This document shows positions 7,767 through 16,340 of a DNA stretch of 64,000 nucleotides, piece by piece. Every line of letters starts with the position of its first letter. Positions within the stretch are counted from its first letter, which is position 1. The notes beneath the pieces were generated by a model. That model had not been told where the DNA came from, made no database searches, and worked only from the letters and a program-made list of their open reading frames with translations. The stretch comes from Ornithinimicrobium cavernae (GTDB taxonomy: Bacteria > Actinomycetota > Actinomycetes > Actinomycetales > Dermatophilaceae). The stretch covers positions 62,001 to 126,000 of the forward strand of contig NZ_QDDJ01000012.1 in NCBI RefSeq assembly GCF_003121625.1, given 5' to 3'. The translations under genes and the position numbers were made by a program.

Positions 7767-7846
7767 CCGCTGACGGGGCCGGGCCTCTGACCGGCACCGT
7801 CTAGCATGTGGGCACACCTCCACCTGCGCCTCGAAGGACTCCCCGG

Positions 7847-9475
7847 ATGACGCCGATCAGTAGGACCGGCCGCACCGGGGACGACACGGCAGCCACCGCG
7901 CCCGAACCCGACCCGGAGCCCGCGGCGCGGTGGGCCTGGCTCTGGCTCTGGAGCCGGGTCGTCCTGCTGCCGGTCGTCGTGCTGTTGCCCCTCCTCCACC
8001 TGCCGCTGGTGGCCGACCACCGGTTCAACATCTTCCGGTACGGCGGCGACCTCACCAGGAACCCCTGGGAGATCATCGCCGCGCCGATCTCGTCGGTTCC
8101 CAACTACCTCGGGCACGGCAACTTCCGGCCGTTGGCGCGGATGGTCGAGCAGGGGCAGGACTTCCTCGCCCTGTCCCTGAGCAGGGTGACCGACCTGCCG
8201 GTCCCGATGGCGCTGCGCGTGGTGGCCCTGGTCTTTGCCGTCCTGGTCTGCGTCGCGGCCGTCCTGTGGGCGGAGACGCTGAGCCGCGAGGGACCGGCCC
8301 TGAGCGGGCGGCCGTCCGCCCTGGCGCTGCTGACAGCGCTCACGTTCCCGATGTTCCTGGTCGCCTCCACCGGGTCGGCCGTCGTGCTCTACACCTCGCT
8401 GTACGCCTGCTCGGTCGCGGTCGTGCTGCTGGTCGCGAGCTGGACCTCCCGCCGGGCCGGGTTCGACTCCCGACGGGCGGGGCCGGTGCTCCTGGTCGCA
8501 GCGGTCCTCATAGGTGCTGCCATGGCGGCCTTCAACGAGATCACCTACCTCGCCGTGCCCCTGGCCGTGGTCACCGTCGCGGCGCGAGGACTCCTGACAC
8601 TCCGTATGCGGCTCGTCGACGTCCTGGTCAGCAGGGCGGCGCGGGTCGTGCTCGCGGCCGCTGTCGGGTTCGCAGCGGTGCTGGTCCCGGTGCGGCTGCT
8701 CATCGCCGAACGCTGCGCCGACGGCGGGTGCTACGCCGCCTCGGACCTCAGCGTCACCGAGGCTGCCCTCCCGGCGCTGGGGCACCGGTTGCTCTCGGCG
8801 GTCCCACCGGTCCCGTGGCTGGCTGCCGAGCCGAGCCCGCAGCGGTGGGTGCCCCAGACCGATCCTGTTCTCCTGGGCAGCCTGGGAGCCCTCGCCGTGC
8901 TGGTTCTCCTCACGGCCTGGGAGGTGCGGACCCGGCACCTGCCGCCCTGGCGGGTCGTTCTCGTCGTGGTGCTGGCAGGTCTCGCGCTCCTGGTCGGGTC
9001 CAGCCTGGCGATGGCCCTCACCACGGAGGTCCAGAACCGTGTGGCCGGTGGTGAGTGGCCGGTGGGTCGCGGCTGGCGCGACCTCTGGCTGGTGGCTGCG
9101 GCCGGGAGCGTCGTCGTCGCCGGGGTCGGCTGCCTGCTCGCCCGGATCGCCGGTGGGCCGCACCGACGTGCTGGACGCCTGGTGATGATGGCACTGGTCG
9201 TGCTGCTGGGGACGGGCTCAAGCGTCACGCTAGGGGTCAACGAGGCGCAGGACGCCCACGAACGTGCGGGCAGCGAGGGCGACCTGTTCGACCGGATCTC
9301 CGTCGCGCTCGCGGACCACGACACCGGGACCGACGCGCAGCGGTGCGCCCTGCTCGCCGAGTTCGCCACGATCCACCCGCAGCGCCTGGACTGGCAGGAG
9401 CGTCTCGACACGGCCCTGGAGTCGGCCTCGCAGGCCTGGCACCAGGCCCCCTTCTGCTCAGGCGACCACGACTGA
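7847..9475 (+). CDS. Large polytopic membrane protein of unknown function
   Basis: The product has 542 residues. After a 30-residue polar N-terminus there are about nine or ten hydrophobic helices up to residue 460. The final 75 residues are soluble and contain a cysteine near the end. A long extracytoplasmic loop follows the first helix. The layout resembles membrane glycosyltransferase-like proteins, but I see no DD or EE catalytic motif I can trust. The ATG at 7847 was chosen because GAAGGA lies about eight bases upstream. Confidence 0.6.
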   Translation: MTPISRTGRTGDDTAATAPEPDPEPAARWAWLWLWSRVVLLPVVVLLPLLHLPLVADHRFNIFRYGGDLTRNPWEIIAAPISSVPNYLGHGNFRPLARMVEQGQDFLALSLSRVTDLPVPMALRVVALVFAVLVCVAAVLWAETLSREGPALSGRPSALALLTALTFPMFLVASTGSAVVLYTSLYACSVAVVLLVASWTSRRAGFDSRRAGPVLLVAAVLIGAAMAAFNEITYLAVPLAVVTVAARGLLTLRMRLVDVLVSRAARVVLAAAVGFAAVLVPVRLLIAERCADGGCYAASDLSVTEAALPALGHRLLSAVPPVPWLAAEPSPQRWVPQTDPVLLGSLGALAVLVLLTAWEVRTRHLPPWRVVLVVVLAGLALLVGSSLAMALTTEVQNRVAGGEWPVGRGWRDLWLVAAAGSVVVAGVGCLLARIAGGPHRRAGRLVMMALVVLLGTGSSVTLGVNEAQDAHERAGSEGDLFDRISVALADHDTGTDAQRCALLAEFATIHPQRLDWQERLDTALESASQAWHQAPFCSGDHD

Positions 9476-9572
9476 GCCGCACGCCTCCACCCGACGCGCG
9501 CTGCGGCATACGGGCTGAGAAGCCTGCGGGCGGGGCCGGTCACCACGAGCCCTGTCCGGGCTGCCGTCCCCT

Positions 9573-10508
9573 CTACTTCACCGAGCCGGCCAGGACCCCC
9601 TGCTCGAAGTAGCGCTGGAACGAGAAGAAGACCACGAGGGGCACCACCAGGGAGAGGAAGGCACCCGTGGCGAGGACGTCGATGTTGGACCCGAACTGAC
9701 GTGCCTGGGACTGCAGTGCGACGGTGAGCGGCGCTGCGGAGGAGTCGGCGAAGACCAGCGCGATCAGCATGTCGTTCCACACCCAGAGGAACTGGAAGAT
9801 GCCGAGCGAGGCGATGGCCGGCAGGCCCAGCGGCATGATGACGCTCCGGAAGATGCGCCACTCCCCCGCGCCGTCCATCCGCGCAGCCTCGAGCAGCTCC
9901 TTGGGGACGCCGGCGAAGAAGTTGCGCAGCAGGAAGACCGCGAAGGGCAGCCCGAAGGCGACGTGGAAGAGGATCACCGACAGCCTGGTCCCGTAGATCC
10001 CCAGGTCACCGAAGAGCCCGGCGACCGGGATCAGCGCCACCTGCACCGGCACGACCAGCAGCCCGACCACGACGATGAACAGCCAGTCCCGCCCGGGGAA
10101 GTCCATCCAGGCGAACGCGTAGGCCGCCAGCGAGGCGAGCACGACGACCAGTACGGTGGCCGGCACCGTGATCCAGACCGTGTTGAAGAAGGCGTTGACC
10201 ATGCCCTCGTTCGACAGCAGGTTCTGGTAGTTGTCCAAGGTCAGCTGGGCGGGCGCGGTCAGGGCGTTCCACCAGCCGGAGGCGGTGTTGTCCTGGGCGC
10301 TGCGGAGCGAGGAGAAGAACAGGCCCAGGGTCGGCAGCAACCAGAAGACGGCGATGAGCGTGAGCACGACCGACACCAGACCGCGGTTCAGGAAGGCGGT
10401 GATGCGCGAGCCCCAGCCGCCGAGGGGGCCGGTCACCCGCTTCGGGGGCCGCTGCGTCTCGACGGTCTCGGGAACGGTCGCGGCACCGCCGCCGGTGGCG
10501 ACACTCAT
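9573..10508 (-). CDS. Carbohydrate ABC transporter permease (MalG type)
   Basis: The product has 311 residues with six membrane segments. The cytoplasmic EAA loop reads EAARMDGAGEWRIFRSVIMP, the site that docks on the ATPase. The N-terminal 40 residues are a disordered cytoplasmic tail. It is the second permease of the importer. Its start overlaps the stop of the first permease by 4 bases (ATGA), so the two are translated together. No ATPase gene is in the operon; in actinobacteria such importers commonly share an MsiK-type ATPase encoded elsewhere. Confidence 0.9.
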   Translation of the reverse strand: MSVATGGGAATVPETVETQRPPKRVTGPLGGWGSRITAFLNRGLVSVVLTLIAVFWLLPTLGLFFSSLRSAQDNTASGWWNALTAPAQLTLDNYQNLLSNEGMVNAFFNTVWITVPATVLVVVLASLAAYAFAWMDFPGRDWLFIVVVGLLVVPVQVALIPVAGLFGDLGIYGTRLSVILFHVAFGLPFAVFLLRNFFAGVPKELLEAARMDGAGEWRIFRSVIMPLGLPAIASLGIFQFLWVWNDMLIALVFADSSAAPLTVALQSQARQFGSNIDVLATGAFLSLVVPLVVFFSFQRYFEQGVLAGSVK

Positions 10509-11857
10509 TGCTGCTCCTGCCGGAAGCGACGGATGTTGAAGAGCATGGCCGGCAGGACCAGCAGGAACAGGAACACGCCGAGCGCGCTGCCGAGCCCGAA
10601 GTCCTGGGCACCGCCGAAGGACACCGACCACATCTGGACCGCGATCACGTTGGCCGCCTGGGCCGACGAACCGGGGGCGATGATGTAGACGAGGTCGAAG
10701 ATCTTGAGGACGTTGATGATCATGGTCACCAGGACCACCGTGAGCACGGGCGCGAGCAACGGCACGGTGATCAGCCGGAACACCTGCCACTCGTTGGCAC
10801 CGTCGATCCGCGCGGCCTCGAGCGCGTCCCTCGGGATGGCGGCCAGGCCGGCGCCGATGAGCACCATCGCGAACCCGGCCCACATCCAGACATAGGCCAC
10901 GATGATCGCCGGCGTCACCAGGTCGGGACCCAGCCAGGAGACCCCGCGGAACGGCTGGGCGAAGTTGCCGGCCGGCAGCGCGAGCTGGTAGCCGCCGGGA
11001 TCCAGCCCCTCCAGCACGAACAGGCCCTGGTCGTCCGTCGTGGCCTCGGCCACCACCTCGCCGTCCCGCAGCGCCTGGACGACCACACCGGGCAGGGCCG
11101 ACTCGTTGTCGTCGATCTCGCCGGGCGCGCCTCCCCCGCCGCGGGCGAAGTCGAACCAGACGGTGCCGGTGATGGCGTCGGCCGCGGGCTCCCCCGCGGC
11201 CTGTGCCGCACTCGGGTCCTCGGGCAGGGCGTCACCCTCGACCCCGACGAGGGGCAGCGGGACGGTGCTGCCGGGCTCGACGGTGTCGGCCGTGGCGTAG
11301 CCTCCGGCGGCGGCCGGCGGGAGCGCGTCCGCGTCCCTTGGCCGGGCGCCGGGGTACTGCGCGGAGCTGCTGAAGACGTCGTGCACCCCGGTCACGACGG
11401 CGTTCGCCACCCCGCGGTCCGGGTCCTGGTCGTAGACGACCCGGAAGATGATGCCGGCGGCCAGGAAGGAGATGGCCATCGGCATGAAGACGATGAGCTT
11501 GAAGGCCGTGCCCCACCGCACCCGCTCGGTCAGGACGGCGAAGATCAGCCCCAGCACGGTCACCAGGGCCGGCGCGACCAGGACCCAGATGAGGTTGTTC
11601 TTGAGGGCGGTGAAGGTGTCGGCGTCGGTGAAGATGCGCTGGTAGTTGCCGAGCCCGATGAAGGCCCGGCCACTGCGGTCGAACAGGCTGCGCCAGACCG
11701 AGTAGACGATCGGCCAGAGCACCAGGGCCAGCAGGACCACACCGGCCGGAGCCAGGAACAGCCAGGCCAGCCACCGACCCTCGCGCGCGGGTGGTCGGCG
11801 CGTCCGGGCGGGGGTACCTCCCCCGCCCGGACGGACCTGGGTCGCGGTCTGACTCAC
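10505..11857 (-). CDS. Carbohydrate ABC transporter permease (MalF type) with inserted SdrD-B-like domain
   Basis: The product has 450 residues, about 150 longer than typical permeases. Predicted membrane helices lie near residues 31-55, 87-110, 118-140, 314-336, 367-390 and 424-445. The EAA loop is EAARIDGANEWQVF (347-360). Between helices 3 and 4, a loop predicted to be extracytoplasmic, sits a 170-residue insert (about 142-312). Its residues 228-296 match the SdrD-B/Cna-B-like beta-sandwich pattern: GTVWFD, LPGVVV, TTDDQG and GLDPGGYQL. The insert faces the side where the binding protein docks. It is cotranscribed with the binding protein upstream and the MalG-type permease downstream. Confidence 0.88.
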   Translation of the reverse strand: MSQTATQVRPGGGGTPARTRRPPAREGRWLAWLFLAPAGVVLLALVLWPIVYSVWRSLFDRSGRAFIGLGNYQRIFTDADTFTALKNNLIWVLVAPALVTVLGLIFAVLTERVRWGTAFKLIVFMPMAISFLAAGIIFRVVYDQDPDRGVANAVVTGVHDVFSSSAQYPGARPRDADALPPAAAGGYATADTVEPGSTVPLPLVGVEGDALPEDPSAAQAAGEPAADAITGTVWFDFARGGGGAPGEIDDNESALPGVVVQALRDGEVVAEATTDDQGLFVLEGLDPGGYQLALPAGNFAQPFRGVSWLGPDLVTPAIIVAYVWMWAGFAMVLIGAGLAAIPRDALEAARIDGANEWQVFRLITVPLLAPVLTVVLVTMIINVLKIFDLVYIIAPGSSAQAANVIAVQMWSVSFGGAQDFGLGSALGVFLFLLVLPAMLFNIRRFRQEQQ

Positions 11858-11876
11858 GGGTATGCCGTTCGCTCGG

Positions 11877-13289
11877 TCAGCGTCCGTAGGCCTTGCTCGC
11901 GTTGGCCTCCAGGCTGTCCATCACGCCCTGGACGTCCGAGGGGTCGGCCAGGAAGTCGGTGAGGTCCTGCCACATCCCCTGTCCAGGGGTGCCACCGAAA
12001 GCCGAGGGCATCTGGTCGGACATGTCGAACCGGAACGCGTCACCGGCCGCGATCAGCCCCTCGGCGATGCCTCGGGAGATGTCGTCGGGGTAGAGCGCGG
12101 TGTCCACGCTCTTGTTCGGCGAGGTGAAGCCTCCCTCGGCGACCCAGATCTCGGCCGCCTCCGGGGAGGCCAGGTAGGACATGAGCGCCATCGTCGCCTC
12201 GGTGTCGGTGAACGCCACCGCGACGTCACCGCCGCCGACGACGGCCGGCGCCTCGCCCACTGCGGGGAACGGGAAGAAGTTGGCGTCCTCACCGACCACT
12301 GCCTCGGTCTCTCCACCGATCACACCGGCCACGAAGTCACCCTCGTAGACCATGGCGGCGTCACCGCTGCTGAACACCCTCGTCACCGAGGTCGGGAAGT
12401 CCGTCTGCAGCGCGCCCTCGGCGACGAACCCGTCGGCGCCCCAGATCTCGGCCAGGGTGTTGAGGGCCTCCTCGACGGAGGGGTCGGTCCACGGGATCTC
12501 GTGGTTGGTGAGCTGGTCGTACATGTCGGGGCCCGCCTGGGACAGGTAGACGTTCTCGAACCAGTCGGTCAGGGTCCAGCCGTCCGCACCGGCGACCGAC
12601 CACGGCGTCACTCCCGAGTCCGAGACGGTCTGGGACGCGGTCACCAGGTCGTCCCAGGTCTCCGGCGGGGTCACGCCGGCCGCATCGAGCGCCTCGACGT
12701 CGTACCAGATCGTGGACTTGTTGGCGGCCTTGAACCACACGCCGTACAGATCACCGTCGACGGTGCCGAGGTCCTTCCAGACCGGCGCGTAGTTGGCGTC
12801 GATGGTGGCCTCGACGTCCTCCGTCAGTGGCTTCAGGGCGTCGCGGCCCGCGAACTCGTTCAGCAGACCCGGCTGGGGCAGGAAGGCCACGTCGGGCGGG
12901 TTGCCGCCCTCGACGCGGGGGGTGAGCACAGGGGCGATGTCGTCGCCGGTCGAGGTGTACTGGACGGTGGCACCGGTCTGCTCCTCGAAGGAGTCCAGCA
13001 CCATCGTGAAACGCTCCTGCTCGGTGCCGGTCCACACGGCGGCCACCTCGAGCTCCTCACCCGACAGGTCCGGAAGGGCCGCGCCCTCGCCGCCGGCGGT
13101 GCCGCCCTCGGTCGCCTCCGACCCGTCGGTCGCGCCCGTGCTCTCACCGCCGTCCGCCGGGGTCTCGTCCACGGTCGAACCGTTGTCACCGACGTCCTCG
13201 GCGGGGGTGTCCGTCCCGGTGTCGCCTCCGCACGCAGTGAGCGCCAGGACCAATGCCGTCGCCGTGGCGATTCCTACTGACCTCTTCAC
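11877..13289 (-). CDS. Extracellular sugar-binding lipoprotein
   Basis: The product has 470 residues. It begins with GTG after an AAGGAG site and has a lipoprotein signal ending LTAC at Cys20. A long acidic Gly/Ser/Thr/Asp linker (about 21-75) precedes the folded part. The mature domain starts LEVAAVWTGTEQERF and contains typical family-1 solute-binding features (NPPDVAFLPQPG, PETWDDLV, GDAAMVYEG). It should be anchored to the outer face of the membrane and deliver an oligosaccharide, perhaps an alpha-glucoside, to the two permeases downstream. No regulator of the operon is adjacent. Confidence 0.9.
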   Translation of the reverse strand: MKRSVGIATATALVLALTACGGDTGTDTPAEDVGDNGSTVDETPADGGESTGATDGSEATEGGTAGGEGAALPDLSGEELEVAAVWTGTEQERFTMVLDSFEEQTGATVQYTSTGDDIAPVLTPRVEGGNPPDVAFLPQPGLLNEFAGRDALKPLTEDVEATIDANYAPVWKDLGTVDGDLYGVWFKAANKSTIWYDVEALDAAGVTPPETWDDLVTASQTVSDSGVTPWSVAGADGWTLTDWFENVYLSQAGPDMYDQLTNHEIPWTDPSVEEALNTLAEIWGADGFVAEGALQTDFPTSVTRVFSSGDAAMVYEGDFVAGVIGGETEAVVGEDANFFPFPAVGEAPAVVGGGDVAVAFTDTEATMALMSYLASPEAAEIWVAEGGFTSPNKSVDTALYPDDISRGIAEGLIAAGDAFRFDMSDQMPSAFGGTPGQGMWQDLTDFLADPSDVQGVMDSLEANASKAYGR

Positions 13290-13526
13290 GATGAGCTCCT
13301 TCGCACAGGGAGTTGGGTTCTCTTCAACCTAGCGAAGGCGGTCCCGACACCACGAGGGGGTATCGGTCACGATTCGGCATCGGTCCCGCGGCACCCCTGG
13401 ACACAGTCTGACCGTCAGCGGCCGTGTCCCTCCTCCTGCGCCGTGTCCGCACGTCTCCGCAGGGCTGAGCTGCCGAGAGTTCCTCCCGGTGGTGAGCCTG
13501 GTCACCAGCGGCTCTACGGTGGGTGC

Positions 13527-14897
13527 ATGACGACCAGCGCAACCCTCGCCGCCCTGGCCGACACCCTGCCCGACGGGGTCGTCGTCACCGATCCGGACCG
13601 GCTAGCCGGCTACCGCTACGACCGCGCCCAGGACCCAGAGGCCGGGACACCGCTGGCCCTGGTCCGCCCGACGACCACGGCCGAGGTGCAGTCCACCCTG
13701 CGCTGGTGTGCCGCCCACGGGGTCAAGGTGGTGACTCGCGGGGCAGGCACAGGCCTGTCCGGAGGGTCGACCGCGCAGGACGGAGTGCTGCTGCTCTCGA
13801 CCGAGCGGATGCGCGCGCTGAGCGTCGACACCGCCACCCGGACCGCGACGGTCCAGCCCGGGTTGCTGAACGCGGAGGTCAAGGCCGCGGCCGCCGAGCA
13901 CGGGCTGTGGTACCCACCGGACCCCTCCTCCTTCGAGATCTGCTCGATCGGCGGCAACGTCGCCACCAACGCCGGGGGCCTGTGCTGCGTGAAGTACGGC
14001 GTGACCAGCGACTATGTTCTCGGCCTCGAGGTGGTGCTCGCCGACGGACGCGCGGTCCGGTTCGGGGGCCGGCACATCAAGGACTCGGCAGGGCTCTCCC
14101 TCACCAAGCTGTTCGTCGGCAGCGAGGGCGTGCTCGGCATCATCACCGAAGTGACGCTGCGGCTCCTGCCTCCACAGCCGCCCAGGGCCACTGTCGTCGG
14201 CATGTTCTCCTCCGTGTCCGACGCCGGGCGGGCGGTGCTTGCCGTGACCAACCAGATCCGTCCCGCCCTGTTGGAGTTCATGGACTCCGTCGCCATCAAC
14301 GCGGTCGAGGACGAGCTGCACATGGGCCTCCCGCGGGAGGCCGCGGCGCTCCTGGTCGCCCAGTCCGACGCCCCGGGGGCTGCCGGCCAGGCGGAGATGG
14401 CCCTCATCGAGGAGTCGTTCCGTGCCCACGGCGCCACGGAGACCTTCGCCACCGACGACCCGGCGGACGGCGAGGCGTTCACCGCAGCACGCCGGGCGGC
14501 GATCCCCGCCGTCGAGAAGCTCGGCACCCTCCTGCTGGAGGACGTGGGGGTTCCGCTGCCCGTCCTGACGGACCTCATCGAGGGTGTCGCAGCGATCGCC
14601 GCCGCCCAGGACGTGACCATCTCGGTGATCGCCCATGCCGGTGACGGGAACACCCATCCGCTCATCGCCTTCGACGCCTCCGACGCCGCCCAGCGAGCCC
14701 GTGCTCACGAGGCCTTCGGCCAGATCATGGACCTGGCGATCTCACTGGGCGGCACCATCACCGGCGAGCACGGCGTGGGGCGTCTTAAGAAGGCCTGGCT
14801 GCCCAACCAGGTCGGGCCAGACGTGATGCAGCTGACCGCCGCGATCAAGGCTGCCCTCGACCCGGACGGTCTCCTCAACCCTGGCGTGATGGTGTGA
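13527..14897 (+). CDS. FAD-binding oxidase, GlcD/D-lactate dehydrogenase type
   Basis: The product has 456 residues. The FAD-binding PCMH domain occupies the first half: VVTRGAGTGLSGGS and SIGGNVATNAGG grip the cofactor, and GSEGVLGIITEVTL closes it. The C-terminal half contains the catalytic-site motifs IAHAGDGNTHP and TGEHGVGRLKK. This matches glycolate oxidase GlcD and D-2-hydroxyacid dehydrogenases, which oxidise 2-hydroxy acids to keto acids. No GlcE or GlcF partner is adjacent, favouring a stand-alone D-lactate or D-2-hydroxyglutarate-type enzyme. Confidence 0.9.
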   Translation: MTTSATLAALADTLPDGVVVTDPDRLAGYRYDRAQDPEAGTPLALVRPTTTAEVQSTLRWCAAHGVKVVTRGAGTGLSGGSTAQDGVLLLSTERMRALSVDTATRTATVQPGLLNAEVKAAAAEHGLWYPPDPSSFEICSIGGNVATNAGGLCCVKYGVTSDYVLGLEVVLADGRAVRFGGRHIKDSAGLSLTKLFVGSEGVLGIITEVTLRLLPPQPPRATVVGMFSSVSDAGRAVLAVTNQIRPALLEFMDSVAINAVEDELHMGLPREAAALLVAQSDAPGAAGQAEMALIEESFRAHGATETFATDDPADGEAFTAARRAAIPAVEKLGTLLLEDVGVPLPVLTDLIEGVAAIAAAQDVTISVIAHAGDGNTHPLIAFDASDAAQRARAHEAFGQIMDLAISLGGTITGEHGVGRLKKAWLPNQVGPDVMQLTAAIKAALDPDGLLNPGVMV

Positions 14898-14909
14898 GGG
14901 ACGGGAGGC

Positions 14910-14927
14910 TCCCACACCTCTGTGGGG
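14910..14927. terminator. Short hairpin between convergent genes
   Basis: CCCACA and TGTGGG form a 6-bp stem around a CCTC loop, extended by a possible wobble pair. It lies 13 bases after the oxidase stop and before the convergent MarR stop. The stem is short and lacks a U-tract. Confidence 0.35.
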
Positions 14928-14970
14928 ACCGTGGCGCAGGCCGCCACCGCACGGCCGGGGCTCCTGGGGG

Positions 14971-15387
14971 CTAAGGGCCTGGTTCCAGCAACCGGTCCAA
15001 CAACGTGGACAGGGTGCGCCGTTCGGCTGCGTCGAGCTTCGCGGTCACCGTGGAGCGGTTCGCCACCCGCTCGGCCAGCCGCGCCCGCAGGTCGGCCCCG
15101 TCCGGTGTGAGCTGGAGCAGCTTCACCCGCCGGTCCTGTCCGGCCACCCGCTCCACCAGGCCGGACCGTTCGAGACGGTCGGCGACACCGGTGAGGTTGG
15201 ACGGTTCGCAGCTGAGGTGGTCGGCCACCGCACGCATCGGCCTGGCCCGGTCCAGGAAGAGGAGCGAGCGGGCCTGCAGCGCCGTGAGGCCGAACTCCGC
15301 CGCCACGGCCGCGAAGTCGGAGCGCATCTGCTCGGTCACCTGGAACAGGCGGGCGCTGAGCAGGTGCGCCTCGGAGAGAGTCGGCAT
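14971..15387 (-). CDS. MarR family transcriptional regulator
   Basis: The product has 138 residues from the ATG at 15387; an upstream in-frame GTG at 15420 would add 11. The winged helix shows LTALQARSLLFL, the recognition helix LSCEPSNLTGVADRLERSG and the wing GQDRRVKLLQLT. The ligand is unknown. It is divergent from a DUF6069 gene with an AT-rich shared control region, the usual place for its operator. The shorter start was preferred because the longer one would place coding sequence over the TTGACA box of the opposite promoter. Confidence 0.85.
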   Translation of the reverse strand: MPTLSEAHLLSARLFQVTEQMRSDFAAVAAEFGLTALQARSLLFLDRARPMRAVADHLSCEPSNLTGVADRLERSGLVERVAGQDRRVKLLQLTPDGADLRARLAERVANRSTVTAKLDAAERRTLSTLLDRLLEPGP

Positions 15388-15413
15388 GCCGACATAGTAG
15401 TCCTGAATAACAG

Positions 15414-15442
15414 TTGACACTCATCATCAATCGTGTGACGAT
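15414..15442 (+). promoter_or_regulatory. Predicted promoter of the DUF6069/F420-oxidoreductase operon
   Basis: A perfect -35 box TTGACA is followed after 17 bases by GACGAT, a plausible actinobacterial -10. It lies 42 bases upstream of the DUF6069 start, and an AAGGAG ribosome site follows. The surrounding sequence is unusually AT-rich. The MarR gene is read away from it, so the box is a natural target of that repressor. Confidence 0.6.
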
Positions 15443-15484
15443 CGATTTACTGATTATCCATAACTATCAAGGAGTTGAAGCATC

Positions 15485-15934
15485 ATGAGAACCCTCGCAC
15501 CGTGGCGCACCGCTCTGACGGTTGGACTGGTGATCAGCGCGCTCAACGTGGTGATCCTGACGCTCGGGCGCGCCCTCGGCACCGACTTCGTCGTCCAACC
15601 GGCCGGAAGCGCGGCTACCACCGAGATCGGCATCGGCATGGTCGTTGCAGCGTCGGTCGGGCCGGCCCTGCTCGGAGGCGTCGCACTGTGGCTGGCCGCC
15701 CGTCGAGGCAACCGCTCGTGGCGGGCCGTTGGCTGGCTCGGGTTGGCCGTCGGCCTCCTCACGGTCCCCGCCCCCTTCACCGCTCAGGCGTCGACCCAGA
15801 CCACCCTGGTCCTGGCGTCGATGCACGTCGTCGCCGGCGTGGCCTGGGTCATCGCCGTGCGGAGGCAGGCGCTGCCTGAAGCGGCAACGGACCCCGACCG
15901 GTCCCAGCAGCGGACAGGGGTGAGCCACGCATGA
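15485..15934 (+). CDS. DUF6069-like membrane protein
   Basis: The product has 149 residues with four predicted membrane helices (about residues 8-30, 45-68, 80-98 and 106-126). The N-terminal 'PWRTALTVGLVISALNVVIL' and the regular four-helix spacing fit DUF6069 proteins, which have no assigned function. An AAGGAG site lies about ten bases before the ATG. The gene overlaps the next one as ATGA and sits under a MarR-divergent promoter. Confidence 0.7.
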   Translation: MRTLAPWRTALTVGLVISALNVVILTLGRALGTDFVVQPAGSAATTEIGIGMVVAASVGPALLGGVALWLAARRGNRSWRAVGWLGLAVGLLTVPAPFTAQASTQTTLVLASMHVVAGVAWVIAVRRQALPEAATDPDRSQQRTGVSHA

Positions 15935-16281
15935 GCGTCTTCACTGACGCCCAGGTCGCGTTCCTGGCCGGACGGCGGCTGGCCCGGTTGGCGACCGTTG
16001 GTCGCGACGGCACCCCACATGTGACTCCCGTCGGGATGTGGAGCCACAACACCGAGCGGGACACGATCGACGTGACGGGCCGAGCCTTCGCGACGACCAA
16101 GAAGTTCCGCGACGTGGCCGCCACCGGGCGCGCTGCCATCGTCATCGACGACCTCGCCAGCACGGACCCGTGGCAGCCCCGTGGCGTCGAGGTCCGAGGG
16201 CGCGCAGAGGCGGCCCCTGGTGAGCCGGCCTTCGTCCGGATCCATCCCGATCGCGTCATCAGTTGGGGAATCGACGAGTGA
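15931..16281 (+). CDS. PPOX-class F420-dependent oxidoreductase
   Basis: The product has 116 residues folding as a split-barrel flavin/F420-binding protein. The opening FLAGRRLARLATVGRDGTPH and the following PVGMW are the classic cofactor-binding strands. FATTKKFRDV and RAAIVIDDL give the second half. Members use F420 or FMN to reduce diverse substrates. It is translationally coupled to the DUF6069 gene and regulated with it. Confidence 0.85.
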   Translation: MSVFTDAQVAFLAGRRLARLATVGRDGTPHVTPVGMWSHNTERDTIDVTGRAFATTKKFRDVAATGRAAIVIDDLASTDPWQPRGVEVRGRAEAAPGEPAFVRIHPDRVISWGIDE

Positions 16282-16340
16282 GCGCTCCCTGCGCCGGGCG
16301 AGCGACCGGGACCTTTCGAGCCGGGAACGGCGGCATCAGG

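Noticed and set aside
11877-13289. Possible stand-alone lipoprotein outside the importer
   Set aside because: It is only 19 bases upstream of the permease gene and has a clear family-1 sugar-binding fold, so it is part of the importer.
13362-13385. Direct repeat ATCGGTC spaced by ten bases upstream of the binding-protein gene
   Set aside because: Sugar-operon repressors usually bind palindromes; the 7-base repeat is short and could be chance.
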